This document shows positions 54,315 through 62,303 of a stretch of 64,000 bases of DNA, piece by piece. This DNA is from Micromonospora coriariae. Lineage in GTDB: Bacteria > Actinomycetota > Actinomycetes > Mycobacteriales > Micromonosporaceae. The first letter of the stretch is position 1. Each line of letters opens with the position of its first letter. The position numbers and the translations under genes were made by a program. Location: positions 1,240,001 to 1,304,000 of the forward strand of contig NZ_LT607412.1 in assembly GCF_900091455.1 (NCBI RefSeq). Direction: 5' to 3'. The notes below the pieces were generated by a model. It was not told the DNA's origin, searched no databases, and worked only from the letters and a program-made list of their open reading frames with translations.

Positions 54315-55721
54315 TCAGTAGGCGCGGGCGAGGATGGCGATCAGGTCGGGCTCGTCCTCGGAGTCCGGTACCGAGCCGTCGGCGCGGAGCAGGCAGCGCA
54401 CCGTGACGCCCTGGCCGTTCGCCTCGGCCTCGCCGGCCACGCCGACCGCCGACCACGGCACCCGGGCCCAGCCGTTCGCGGCCGCCTCGATCGCCTCCGC
54501 GAGGGTGGCCACCTCCACGGTGCGCGACTCGCGGTTGGCCAGCGCCTGGTCGTGCAGCACCTGCTGGTCGGTCTCCAGCGCGGCCAGCACCGCGCCGACC
54601 ACGTCGGCCACCGGCGTCGGGGCCTTCGAGCCGTCGGTGCGGCGCACCACCACCGCGTTGCCGGCGGCCAGGTCGCGGGGGCCGACCTCGACGCGTACCG
54701 GATAGCCGCGCAGCTCGGCGTCGACGGCCCGGCGGCCGAACGCGGTGTCGGTGCGGTCGTCGAGCGCGACCCGGACACCGGCGTCGCGCAGGCCGTCGCG
54801 GAGCTTGGCCGCCGCCTCGGCGACGCCGTCGCCGTCCTTGACGATCATGACGTACGCCTGGATCGGCGCCAGCTTCGGCGGCACGCGCAGGCCGTTGTCG
54901 TCGCCGTGCGCCATGATCAGGCCGCCCAGCATCCGGGTCGAGGTGCCCCAGGAGGTGGTCCAGGCGTGCTCCCGGCCGCCCTCCTTCGAGGAGTAGCTGA
55001 TGTCGAACGCCTTGGCGAAGTTCTGGCCCAGCTCGTGGCTGGTGCCCAGCTGGAGCGCCTTGCCGTCGCCCATCATGCCTTCGCAGGTGTACGTGGCGGT
55101 CGCACCGGCGAACCGCTCGCGGGTCGTCTTCAGGCCGACCACCACCGGGATGCCGATCACGTTGACCATCAGGTCCTCGTACGCCTCGTGCAGGATCCGC
55201 CGGGCGTAGGCCCGGGCGTCCTCGCGGGTGGCGTGCGCGGTGTGCCCCTCCTGCCAGAGGAACTCACTGGTACGCAGGAAGATCCGCGGGCGCAGCTCCC
55301 ACCGGACCACGTTGGCCCACTGGTTGAGCAGCAGCGGCAGATCCCGGTACGAGTCGATCCACTTGGCCATGAACTCGCCGATGACCGTCTCGCTGGTGGG
55401 GCGTACCACCACCGGCTCGGCGAGCTGCTTGCCGCCACCGTGGGTGACCACCGCCAGCTCCGGCGAGAACCCCTCGACGTGCTGGGCCTCGCGCTTGAGG
55501 TAGCTCTCCGGAATGAACAGCGGGAAGTACGCGTTCTCCGCGCCCGCCGCCTTGATCCGGGCGTCCATCTCGGCCTGCATCCGTTCCCAGATGGCGTATC
55601 CGGCCGGGCGGATGACCATGGTGCCGCGGACCGGGCCGTTGTCGGCCAGCTTCGCCTTGGCGATCAGGTCCTGGTACCAGCGGGGGAAGTCCTCCGCACG
55701 GGGAGTGAGCACGCGTGCCAT
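54315..55721 (-). CDS. proS: Prolyl-tRNA synthetase, eukaryote/archaea-like type
   Basis: A 468-residue class II synthetase. It begins VLTPRAEDFPRWYQDLIAKAKLADNG, has the motif 2 region WANVVRWELRPRIFLRTSEFLWQEGHTAHA, and motif 3 TSWGTSTRMLGGLIMAHGDDNGL. This is the short form without the bacterial INS editing domain and with the archaeal/eukaryotic-type C-terminal zinc-like extension. E. coli-type ProRS is about 570 residues. Loss of the INS domain implies that Ala-tRNA(Pro) must be cleared by a separate factor if at all. ATG start; a palindromic terminator abuts the stop. Confidence 0.95.
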   Translation of the reverse strand: MARVLTPRAEDFPRWYQDLIAKAKLADNGPVRGTMVIRPAGYAIWERMQAEMDARIKAAGAENAYFPLFIPESYLKREAQHVEGFSPELAVVTHGGGKQLAEPVVVRPTSETVIGEFMAKWIDSYRDLPLLLNQWANVVRWELRPRIFLRTSEFLWQEGHTAHATREDARAYARRILHEAYEDLMVNVIGIPVVVGLKTTRERFAGATATYTCEGMMGDGKALQLGTSHELGQNFAKAFDISYSSKEGGREHAWTTSWGTSTRMLGGLIMAHGDDNGLRVPPKLAPIQAYVMIVKDGDGVAEAAAKLRDGLRDAGVRVALDDRTDTAFGRRAVDAELRGYPVRVEVGPRDLAAGNAVVVRRTDGSKAPTPVADVVGAVLAALETDQQVLHDQALANRESRTVEVATLAEAIEAAANGWARVPWSAVGVAGEAEANGQGVTVRCLLRADGSVPDSEDEPDLIAILARAY

Positions 55722-55852
55722 GACCGCACATCCTATGCGCCGCACGGGGAGACACCGCGTCCGGGAGTAGCCGTGCCGTGTCACCCCCGGCCGTCGGGGT
55801 TGTCGTAGCGACGCTGGGCGGGGCGACGACCCGCCCGTAGAATTCGACCACC

Positions 55853-56455
55853 ATGACTGCATCGAAGGGCTCACCGCGCCAGCAATTGCGCGACACGATC
55901 GTGGACGCCGCACGCACGCGGACCATCACCGGCGGCTGGGACGCGGTCCGGATGGGCGGCGTGGCCGCCACGGCCGGGGTCAGTCGGCAGACCGTCTACA
56001 ACGAGTTCGGCAGCAAGGCGGGGCTGGCCGAGGCGCTGGCCCGGCGCGAGGTGGACCGGTTCGTCGGCGACGTCCGCGCCGCGCTTGTCGCGCACGGCGA
56101 CGACGTGCGGGCCGGCGCGTACGCCGCGATCGCACACACCCTCACCACGGCGGCGGACAACCCGCTGGTCAAGGCCATCCTGACCAGCGCCCGGGGTGGC
56201 TCGGACGAGCTGCTGCCGTACCTGACGACCCGGGCCGAGGTGGTGCTCACCGAAGCTTCCGGCGCGCTGATCGAGTGGGCCGGCGACCACCTGCCGGGGG
56301 CCGACCCGGCCGCACTGGCCTTCGCCGCCGACAGCATCGTCCGCCTGGTGGTGAGCCACATCGTGCTGCCCCGCTCCCCGGTCGACCAGACCGCCTCGGC
56401 CCTGACCGACCTGGCCCTGCGCCTCTTCACCGCCGCACTGCGCCCGACGCCCTGA
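55853..56455 (+). CDS. TetR family transcriptional regulator
   Basis: A 200-residue regulator. The N-terminal HTH is RDTIVDAARTRTITGGWDAVRMGGVAATAGVSRQTVYNEFGSKAGLAEALAR, a clear TetR recognition helix. The C-terminal ligand-binding part is all-helical (about 75-195). No target gene lies immediately next to it (proS is divergent, 131 nt away; the amidohydrolase is convergent), so the regulon is unknown. Confidence 0.92.
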   Translation: MTASKGSPRQQLRDTIVDAARTRTITGGWDAVRMGGVAATAGVSRQTVYNEFGSKAGLAEALARREVDRFVGDVRAALVAHGDDVRAGAYAAIAHTLTTAADNPLVKAILTSARGGSDELLPYLTTRAEVVLTEASGALIEWAGDHLPGADPAALAFAADSIVRLVVSHIVLPRSPVDQTASALTDLALRLFTAALRPTP

Positions 56456-56512
56456 CCAGCGGCCGCGCAGTAGGCGCTGACCACTACGGCCGGTGCGCAA
56501 CCCGCCAAGATC

Positions 56513-56581
56513 CGCGCTACTTCCGGGATGTTGCTATCTCCAGTGCGCGGGCGGCAGCAACATCCCCGATATTGCGCGGGT
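56513..56581. terminator. Inverted repeat between TetR and amidohydrolase genes
   Basis: The left arm CGCGCTACTTCCGGGATGTTGC (first 20 bases CGCGCTACTTCCGGGATGTT) faces a right arm whose complement begins CGCGCAATATCGGGGATGTT; the core GGGATGTTGCT pairs perfectly with AGCAACATCCC. It lies between convergent genes and probably ends both transcripts, though the long spacer is unusual for a terminator. Confidence 0.6.
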
Positions 56582-56639
56582 CTTCCGCCAAGGCGACGCG
56601 CCTCCCCAGGCGACGCGGACTCCGAGGCGCGGCGGATGG

Positions 56640-57719
56640 TCAGCGGATGACGCGACCGCGCAGGATGGTGCGGGACGGGGCGCGGACGACGCGCAGGTCG
56701 CGGCGGGGGTCCTCGGGGTAGACGGTCAGGTCGGCGAGGCCGCCCTCGACCAGGCCGGGGAAGCCGAGCCAGTCCCGGGCGCCCCAGGAGGCGGCGGCCA
56801 GCACGTCGAGCGGCGCCATCCCGGCCCGCTCGTGCAACAGCAGCATCTCCTCGGCGGCCAGCCCGTGGTCGATGCCGCCGCCGGCGTCAGTGCCCACGTA
56901 GATCGGTACGCCCGCCTCGTGCGCGGCCCGCACCACCTCGGGGAAGCCGTCCCGCAGTGCCAGCATGTGCTCGGCGTACCCGGGGAACTTCGCCCGTGCC
57001 TGCTCGGCGATGCCGCCGAAGGTGGCAATGTTGATCATCGTGGGGACCAGCGCCGTGCCCTGGCGGGCCATTTCGTCGATCAGATCGAGGCTCAGCCCGG
57101 TGCCGTGCTCCACCGAGTCCACCCCGGCCCGCACCATGATCTCCACGGCTGACTCCGAGAAGGTGTGCACCGCTGCGCGTACCCCGGCGTCGTGCGCGGC
57201 CCGCACGGCCGCGGTGAGGGTGTCCGCGTCCCAGGCCGGCGCCAGGTCGCCCACGCCCCGATCGATCCAGTCGCCGACCAGCTTCACCCAGCCGTTGCCG
57301 GCCCGCGCCTGGGCCGCCACCGCCGCGGCCACCTCGGCGGCGCCGACCTCCACCCCGATGTCGCGCAGGTAGCGCTTCGGCGGCGCGACGTGCCGGCCGG
57401 CGCGGGCCAGTCGCGGCAGGTCCGGCTCGTCGTCCAGTTCGGGGTACGGGTACGGCGAGCCGGCGTCGCGGATCGCCAGCACCCCGGCGTCCCGGTCGAC
57501 GTGGGCGAGCTCACGGGCCTGGTCGAGGGAGGTGATCGGGGCGCCGCCACGGGCGATGCCGATGTGGCAGTGCGCGTCGACCAGACCCGGCAGGACGAAG
57601 CCACCGTCGACGACCGTCTCCGCCCCGGGCACCGGTTCGAAGGTGACCCGGTCGCCGACCAGCCACAGGTCCCGGACCTCATCGTCCGGCAGGAGCACAC
57701 CGCGCACATGCAGAGCCAT
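56640..57719 (-). CDS. Amidohydrolase family metal-dependent hydrolase
   Basis: A 359-residue TIM-barrel amidohydrolase. Metal ligands and active-site residues: LVDAHCHIG (HxH, Zn), GNGWVKLVGDW (possibly the carboxylated Lys), AAVHTFSE, VEHGTGLS (His ligands) and VGTDAGGGI (Asp). The C-terminal barrel plus beta-sandwich ends GGLADLTVYPEDPRRDL. Imidazolonepropionase or prolidase-like members share this layout; the substrate is unknown. ATG 57719 has AGGA 8 nt upstream. Confidence 0.88.
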   Translation of the reverse strand: MALHVRGVLLPDDEVRDLWLVGDRVTFEPVPGAETVVDGGFVLPGLVDAHCHIGIARGGAPITSLDQARELAHVDRDAGVLAIRDAGSPYPYPELDDEPDLPRLARAGRHVAPPKRYLRDIGVEVGAAEVAAAVAAQARAGNGWVKLVGDWIDRGVGDLAPAWDADTLTAAVRAAHDAGVRAAVHTFSESAVEIMVRAGVDSVEHGTGLSLDLIDEMARQGTALVPTMINIATFGGIAEQARAKFPGYAEHMLALRDGFPEVVRAAHEAGVPIYVGTDAGGGIDHGLAAEEMLLLHERAGMAPLDVLAAASWGARDWLGFPGLVEGGLADLTVYPEDPRRDLRVVRAPSRTILRGRVIR

Positions 57720-57861
57720 GTGCACAGTCCTACCGGATCACCCCCCGCCGTGCCGCGCCGGGTCGGAGCCGGCCGGCACGGCGGCCTCACCCGAACCGGG
57801 TGGGGCCGCCTCACCCGGCGGCGGTGGACGGTGGTCGGACCCGAGAAGGCAGGGAGGAAAG

Positions 57862-58278
57862 ATGGCTGTCCGGACGAAGACACGACCCTCGCCGACCGAC
57901 GAGGTCCCGCTGTACCCGGCGTACGGCTACCTGATGCGCCGCCAGCGGCACCCGATCGGCGTACGCGGCGGGCCGCGGCGCGCCCCGCGCGGGTACCAGT
58001 TGAGCGACAATGATCAGCGGCAGGTCGGGCACTGCCGGTCCGCGCGCACCTTGATTGTCTGCCCCGGCTGGACCAGGTACGACGAACGGTTGACCTTGCC
58101 ACCAGCGCCGGTCGCCGTCGCCGTAGCCGAGCACGCCGAGGGCGACGCACCGCCGTACCTGGAGGTCAGTTCGGAGCGGTTCACCGCGACCCTGACCCGG
58201 GAGCCGCAACGGCAGGAGGTGCCCGCGTTGCGGGACATCCCCCTCGCCGTCCACTCGAACGAGGAGGTCGCGCGATGA
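57862..58278 (+). CDS. Hypothetical protein, 138 aa
   Basis: A 138-residue protein of unknown family. The N-terminal half is basic and Pro/Arg-rich with a YPAYGYLMRRQRHP segment. The second half is more regular (TLPPAPVAVAVAEHAEG, then TATLTREPQRQEVPAL). Strong ribosome site AGGGAGGAAAG before the ATG. Its stop overlaps the start of the next small gene (ATGA), so the two are co-translated. No known motif is seen. Confidence 0.7.
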   Translation: MAVRTKTRPSPTDEVPLYPAYGYLMRRQRHPIGVRGGPRRAPRGYQLSDNDQRQVGHCRSARTLIVCPGWTRYDERLTLPPAPVAVAVAEHAEGDAPPYLEVSSERFTATLTREPQRQEVPALRDIPLAVHSNEEVAR

Positions 58279-58436
58279 GCATGCCGATTCCGAACGACCG
58301 GCGGGTGCCCGCCTACCTGCGGCAGAGCGGGCGGCCGGAGCTGACGCCGCGGCAACGGCGTCGCGCCGAGCACAAGGAGACGCGGCGGGAGAGCCTCCTG
58401 GGTCAGCGTCCGCCGAAGCGGTCGCGGGAACGGTGA
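58275..58436 (+). CDS. Small basic protein, 53 aa
   Basis: A 53-residue, very basic protein (MSMPIPNDRRVPAYLRQSGR then PELTPRQRRRAEHKETRRES). It starts within the stop of the upstream gene (ATGA), so it is co-translated with it. The PELTPRQRRRAEHK segment is a pattern I have seen in small proteins of actinomycete mobile or phage-like contexts, but here nothing else marks a mobile element. A role in nucleic-acid binding is possible from charge alone. Confidence 0.6.
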   Translation: MSMPIPNDRRVPAYLRQSGRPELTPRQRRRAEHKETRRESLLGQRPPKRSRER

Positions 58437-58508
58437 CCTGCGGTCGTCCGGGCGACGGCGCGGTCCGAAGGGACCCGGGGGCCGGCGACGCGCGCCGGCC
58501 ATCCGGGG

Positions 58509-60071
58509 TCAGCGCTTGCCGTCGCCCTTGCCGAGCTTGTTGAAGTCGATCTTCGGGAGCTTGAAGCCGGGCGGCAGGCCCTGACCGCCGGCCAGGTCGT
58601 TCGGGTCCATCCCCGGCGGGAGCTGCGGCATGCCACCCGGGAAGCCACCGGCGCCGACGCGCGGAGCGGCACCCCCCGCACCCCGCGCACGCTGCGAGCC
58701 CTTCGTGTTTTTCCGCTTGTTCTTGGGGCTCTTGGTCGCCTTGCGCCGGCCACCGCCGGGCAGGCCCATCATGCCGCCCATCTGCTTCATCATCTTCTGC
58801 GCGTCGGCGAAGCGGTTGAGCAGCTGGTTGACGTCCATCACGGTGACCCCGGAGCCGTTGGCGATGCGCGCCCGGCGGGAGCCGTTGATGATCTTCGGGT
58901 TGGTCCGCTCGCCCGGCGTCATCGACCGGATGATCGCGGTGACCCGGTCGAAGTGGGTGTCGTCCAGATCGGCCAGCTGGTCCTTCATCTGCCCCATGCC
59001 GGGCATCATGGCCAGCACGTTGGCGATCGGACCCATCCGCCGCACGGCGATGAGCTGGTCGAGGAAGTCCTCCAGGGTGAACTGCTCGCCGCCCATCAGC
59101 TTGGCGGTCATCTTCTCCTTCTGATCGGAGTCGAAGGCCTGCTCGGCCTGCTCGATCAGAGTGAGGACGTCGCCCATGCCGAGGATCCGGCTGGCCATCC
59201 GGTCGGGGTGGAAGACGTCGAAGTCCTCCAGCTTCTCGCCGGTGGAGGCGAACAGGATCGGCTGCCCGGTCACCTCGCGTACCGACAGCGCGGCGCCACC
59301 ACGGGCGTCGCCGTCGAGCTTGGAGAGCACCACGCCGGTGATGCCGACACCGTCGCGGAACGCCTCGGCGGTGCGGACGGCGTCCTGACCGACCATCGCG
59401 TCGATGACGAAGATGACCTCGTCCGGCTGGACCGCGTCGCGGATGTCGGCGGCCTGCTGCATCATCTCGGCGTCGATGCCCAGCCGGCCGGCGGTGTCGA
59501 CGATGACGATGTCCCGGGCCGCCCGCTTCGCGTGCTCGATCGACGCCCGGGCCACCTGGACCGGGTCGCCCACGCCGTTGCCGGGCTCCGGGGCGTACAC
59601 CTCGACGCCGGCCCGGCCACCGAGCACCTGGAGCTGCCCGACGGCGTTGGGACGCTGAAGGTCGGCGGCGACCAGCAGCGGCTGGTGCCCCTGGCCCTTG
59701 AGCCAGCGGGCCAGCTTGCCGGCGAGGGTGGTCTTACCGGAGCCCTGAAGGCCGGCCAGCATGATCACCGTCGGGGGCTGCTTGGCGAACTGGAGCCGCC
59801 GGCCCTCGCCGCCGAGCACGTTGATCAGCTCTTCGTTGACGATCTTGATGATCTGCTGGGCCGGGTTCAGCGCCTGGGAGACCTCGGAGCTGCGGGCCCG
59901 CTCCTTGACGTTCGCGATGAAGCCCTTGACGACCGGCAGCGCGACGTCCGCCTCCAGCAACGCGAGGCGGATCTCGCGCGCGGTGGCGTCGATGTCGGCG
60001 TCGGTGAGCCGCCCCTTGCCGCGGAGCTTGGTGAAGATCCCGGACAGGCGGTCACTCAAGGTGTCAAACAC
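58509..60071 (-). CDS. ffh: Signal recognition particle protein (SRP54 homologue)
   Basis: A 520-residue GTPase that binds signal sequences on ribosomes. NG domain: GLQGSGKTTLAGKLARWL (P-loop), DTAGRLGIDAEMM, KLDGDARGGAALS. M domain with Met-rich helices and a Gly/Pro/Met-rich tail (MMKQMGGMMGLPGGGRRKA). The tail is about 60 residues longer than in E. coli, basic and repetitive. GTG start 60071, chosen because the family begins FDTLSDRLSGIF. It follows glnD and a two-component system upstream; glnD-ffh proximity is usual in actinobacteria. Confidence 0.96.
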   Translation of the reverse strand: MFDTLSDRLSGIFTKLRGKGRLTDADIDATAREIRLALLEADVALPVVKGFIANVKERARSSEVSQALNPAQQIIKIVNEELINVLGGEGRRLQFAKQPPTVIMLAGLQGSGKTTLAGKLARWLKGQGHQPLLVAADLQRPNAVGQLQVLGGRAGVEVYAPEPGNGVGDPVQVARASIEHAKRAARDIVIVDTAGRLGIDAEMMQQAADIRDAVQPDEVIFVIDAMVGQDAVRTAEAFRDGVGITGVVLSKLDGDARGGAALSVREVTGQPILFASTGEKLEDFDVFHPDRMASRILGMGDVLTLIEQAEQAFDSDQKEKMTAKLMGGEQFTLEDFLDQLIAVRRMGPIANVLAMMPGMGQMKDQLADLDDTHFDRVTAIIRSMTPGERTNPKIINGSRRARIANGSGVTVMDVNQLLNRFADAQKMMKQMGGMMGLPGGGRRKATKSPKNKRKNTKGSQRARGAGGAAPRVGAGGFPGGMPQLPPGMDPNDLAGGQGLPPGFKLPKIDFNKLGKGDGKR

Positions 60072-60221
60072 GCGAACATCCCGTTTGTCAGTGTTCCGGC
60101 GGGCACAACGTGGCCGGCAGTGCGGAGTCCGGCCACCGCAAGGGTAGCGGGCCGACCGCACGGGCGCTGTCGCCCGGCCCGGCCCGCGTCCCGGCCGCCC
60201 CGGCCGTGCCCGGCACCGCCG

Positions 60222-60878
60222 TCATCCGGACACCAGCCCCGACTGGTACGCGAAGACGACGAGCTGCGCCCGGTCCCGGGCGCCCAGCTTGCCCATCGCC
60301 CGGCTGACGTGGGTACGCGCGGTCGCCGGGCTGACCACCAGCCGGGCGGCGATCTCCTCGTTGTTCAGCCCCTCACCGACCAGGCCGACCACCTGGCGCT
60401 CCCGGTCGGTGAGCGCGTCGAGCCGCGGATGCGGGCGGGGCACCCGGGACGGCCGGGTGGCGAACTCCCGCACCACCCGCCGGGTCACCGACGGCGACAG
60501 CAGCGCCTCCCCCTCGGCGACCAGCCGGATCGCCCGCAGCAGCTCGGCCGGTCGGGTGTCCTTGGTGAGGAAGCCGCTCGCCCCGTGCCGCAGCGCGTCG
60601 AAGACGTACTCGTCCAGCTCGAAGGTGGTGAGCACCACCACCCGCGTGCCCGCCAGGTCGGGATCGGCGACGATCCGGCGGGTGGCCTCGATCCCGTCGA
60701 TGCCCGGCATCCGGATGTCCATCAGCACCACGTCCGGCCGTTCCCGGCGGGCCAGCTCCACCGCCCGCAGCCCGTCGGCCGCCTCACCGGCCAGCGCCAG
60801 GTCGTCCTCGCTCTCCACCAGGGCGCGCAGCCCGAGCCGAACCAGGTCCTGGTCGTCGGCGATCAGCACCCGGATCAC
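60222..60878 (-). CDS. NarL/LuxR-type response regulator
   Basis: A 218-residue response regulator. Receiver: Asp8-Asp9 pair (IADDQD), phospho-acceptor Asp54 in VVLMDIRMPG, Thr/Lys switch residues in VLTTFE and FLTKDTRP. The C-terminal LuxR HTH is LTDRERQVVGLVGEGLNNEEIAARLVVSPATARTHVSRAMGKLG. Its GTG start overlaps the kinase stop (GTGA), so kinase and regulator form an operon. Target genes are unknown. Confidence 0.95.
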   Translation of the reverse strand: MIRVLIADDQDLVRLGLRALVESEDDLALAGEAADGLRAVELARRERPDVVLMDIRMPGIDGIEATRRIVADPDLAGTRVVVLTTFELDEYVFDALRHGASGFLTKDTRPAELLRAIRLVAEGEALLSPSVTRRVVREFATRPSRVPRPHPRLDALTDRERQVVGLVGEGLNNEEIAARLVVSPATARTHVSRAMGKLGARDRAQLVVFAYQSGLVSG

Positions 60879-62050
60879 GCGGACCGCTCCACCGGCAGTC
60901 GGGCGTACACCCGGAAACCGCCGTCGGGGCGCGGCCCGACGGCCAGCCGCCCGCCCAGCGCGTCGACCCGCTCCCGCATCCCGGCCAGACCGTGCCCGCC
61001 GGTCCCGTCGTCGGCGGGGTCCAGCCCGTCGCGCCGGGCGCCCGCGCCCCGGTCGGTGACCTCGACGGTCAACTCGTCCGCGCGGTAGTCGACAGTCACC
61101 TCGGCGCTGGCCACCCCGGCATGGCGCAGGACATTGGTCAACGCCTCCTGCACCACCCGGTACGCGGCCAGGTCCACCGCCGCCGGCAGCTCCCGGGGAG
61201 CACCGACCACCCGCAGCCGGACGGCGAGACCGGTTCCGGCGAGCCGGTCACGCAGCGCCGGGAGCCGGGCCAGACCGGGTACCGGCCCACGCTCCGCGCC
61301 CCGCCGCACCGCACCCAGGGTGACCCGCAGCTCGTCCAGGGCCTCCCGGCTGGTCCGGCTGATCGCGGTCAACGCGGTCTCCGCCTGCTCCGGCCGTTTC
61401 GGCAGCAGGTGCAGGGCGATCTCCGCCTGCATGCTGATCGCGGCCAGCCCGTGCCCCACCACGTCGTGCACCTCCTGAGCGATGCGCAGCCGCTCCTCGT
61501 CGGCCTGCCGGCGGGCCTGCTCGGCGCGGCTGCGTGCCTGCTCGGCACGGCTGCGGGCGGTCGCCTCGCGGTTGACCCGCACCACCGTTCCCACAGCGAA
61601 CGGTACGACCGCCCAGGCCGACGCGGGCAGCACTCCGGCCCAGCCCGGAGCCGGACCCCGGGACCAGAAGACGTGTGTCAGCAGCAGCACGAACGCGCCG
61701 CCGGTGGCCAGCGCCGCGAGCCGCACCGGCAGCCGCACCGCCACGGTGTACACCGCGACCAGGAAGGTGAGCAGAATCGGCCCGTACGGGTAGCCGAGCA
61801 CGAGGTACGCCGTGGTTGCCACGGTGACCACGGCCAGGGTGGCGAGCGGAACCCGCCGCCGGACCGGCAGGGCCAACGCGGCGATCGCGATCAGCACCCG
61901 ACAGGCTGCGTCCACCGGCCTCGACCCCGGTTGGTTGTCCCCGGCCAGGTCGGTGGCGAGCAGCCCGAATCCGAGCAGCACCAGGGCGAGCGCGGCGTCA
62001 ACGGCCGTCTCCTGCCACCCAGGCTGCCCGCTTCCTCGCATGGCCGCCAT
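60875..62050 (-). CDS. Sensor histidine kinase (HisKA_3, DesK-like)
   Basis: A 391-residue membrane sensor kinase. The N-terminus has four or five hydrophobic segments (about 15-150), then a coiled-coil linker with the near-repeat RAEQARSRAEQAR (about 165-185), the HisKA_3 box RIAQEVHDVVGHGLAAIS with the phospho-His, and a HATPase domain with AYRVVQEALTNVLRHA and GHGLAGMRERVDALGG. Of the family that pairs with LuxR-type regulators, as it does here. The signal sensed is unknown. ATG 62050 is used; a second ATG lies at 62041. Confidence 0.93.
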   Translation of the reverse strand: MAAMRGSGQPGWQETAVDAALALVLLGFGLLATDLAGDNQPGSRPVDAACRVLIAIAALALPVRRRVPLATLAVVTVATTAYLVLGYPYGPILLTFLVAVYTVAVRLPVRLAALATGGAFVLLLTHVFWSRGPAPGWAGVLPASAWAVVPFAVGTVVRVNREATARSRAEQARSRAEQARRQADEERLRIAQEVHDVVGHGLAAISMQAEIALHLLPKRPEQAETALTAISRTSREALDELRVTLGAVRRGAERGPVPGLARLPALRDRLAGTGLAVRLRVVGAPRELPAAVDLAAYRVVQEALTNVLRHAGVASAEVTVDYRADELTVEVTDRGAGARRDGLDPADDGTGGHGLAGMRERVDALGGRLAVGPRPDGGFRVYARLPVERSA

Positions 62051-62303
62051 TCTGCCCGCGTCGAAGCCACCCGGCGTGCGCCCACGAGCGGCACCGCGGC
62101 TGCGCCCCCGGACGTACCGCCGGCCCTGCCGGGCCGCGCCACGGCGCTCCTGCTGGTCGGTGAGACCCGCCGGAAGGCCCGCGCGCGGCCGGGCCGGCGG
62201 CGGACGCCTCCGCGAGCGTGATACCTCTGAGGCATATTTATGCCTCAGAGGTATCACGCTTGTGAGCGTCATCGGCTGGCACGAGGGTTGGGCCGACGAG
62301 GGG
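62051..62303. other. 253-nt intergenic region between glnD and the sensor kinase
   Basis: No gene is seen. The centre is occupied by the near-perfect 46-bp palindrome at 62215-62260. As the glnD stop is about 45 nt away, the palindrome could end the glnD transcript. Confidence 0.5.
62215..62260. repeat. Near-perfect 46-bp palindrome, intact relative of the IS target
   Basis: The sequence is symmetric about 62237/62238, with only the central T-T not pairing. Arms read AGCGTGATACCTCTGAGGCA and its complement. Its central 34 bp match the palindrome split by the insertion sequence at 10055, including an 8-bp AT-rich centre ATATTTAT that is the reverse complement of the duplicated ATAAATAT. Confidence 0.9.
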
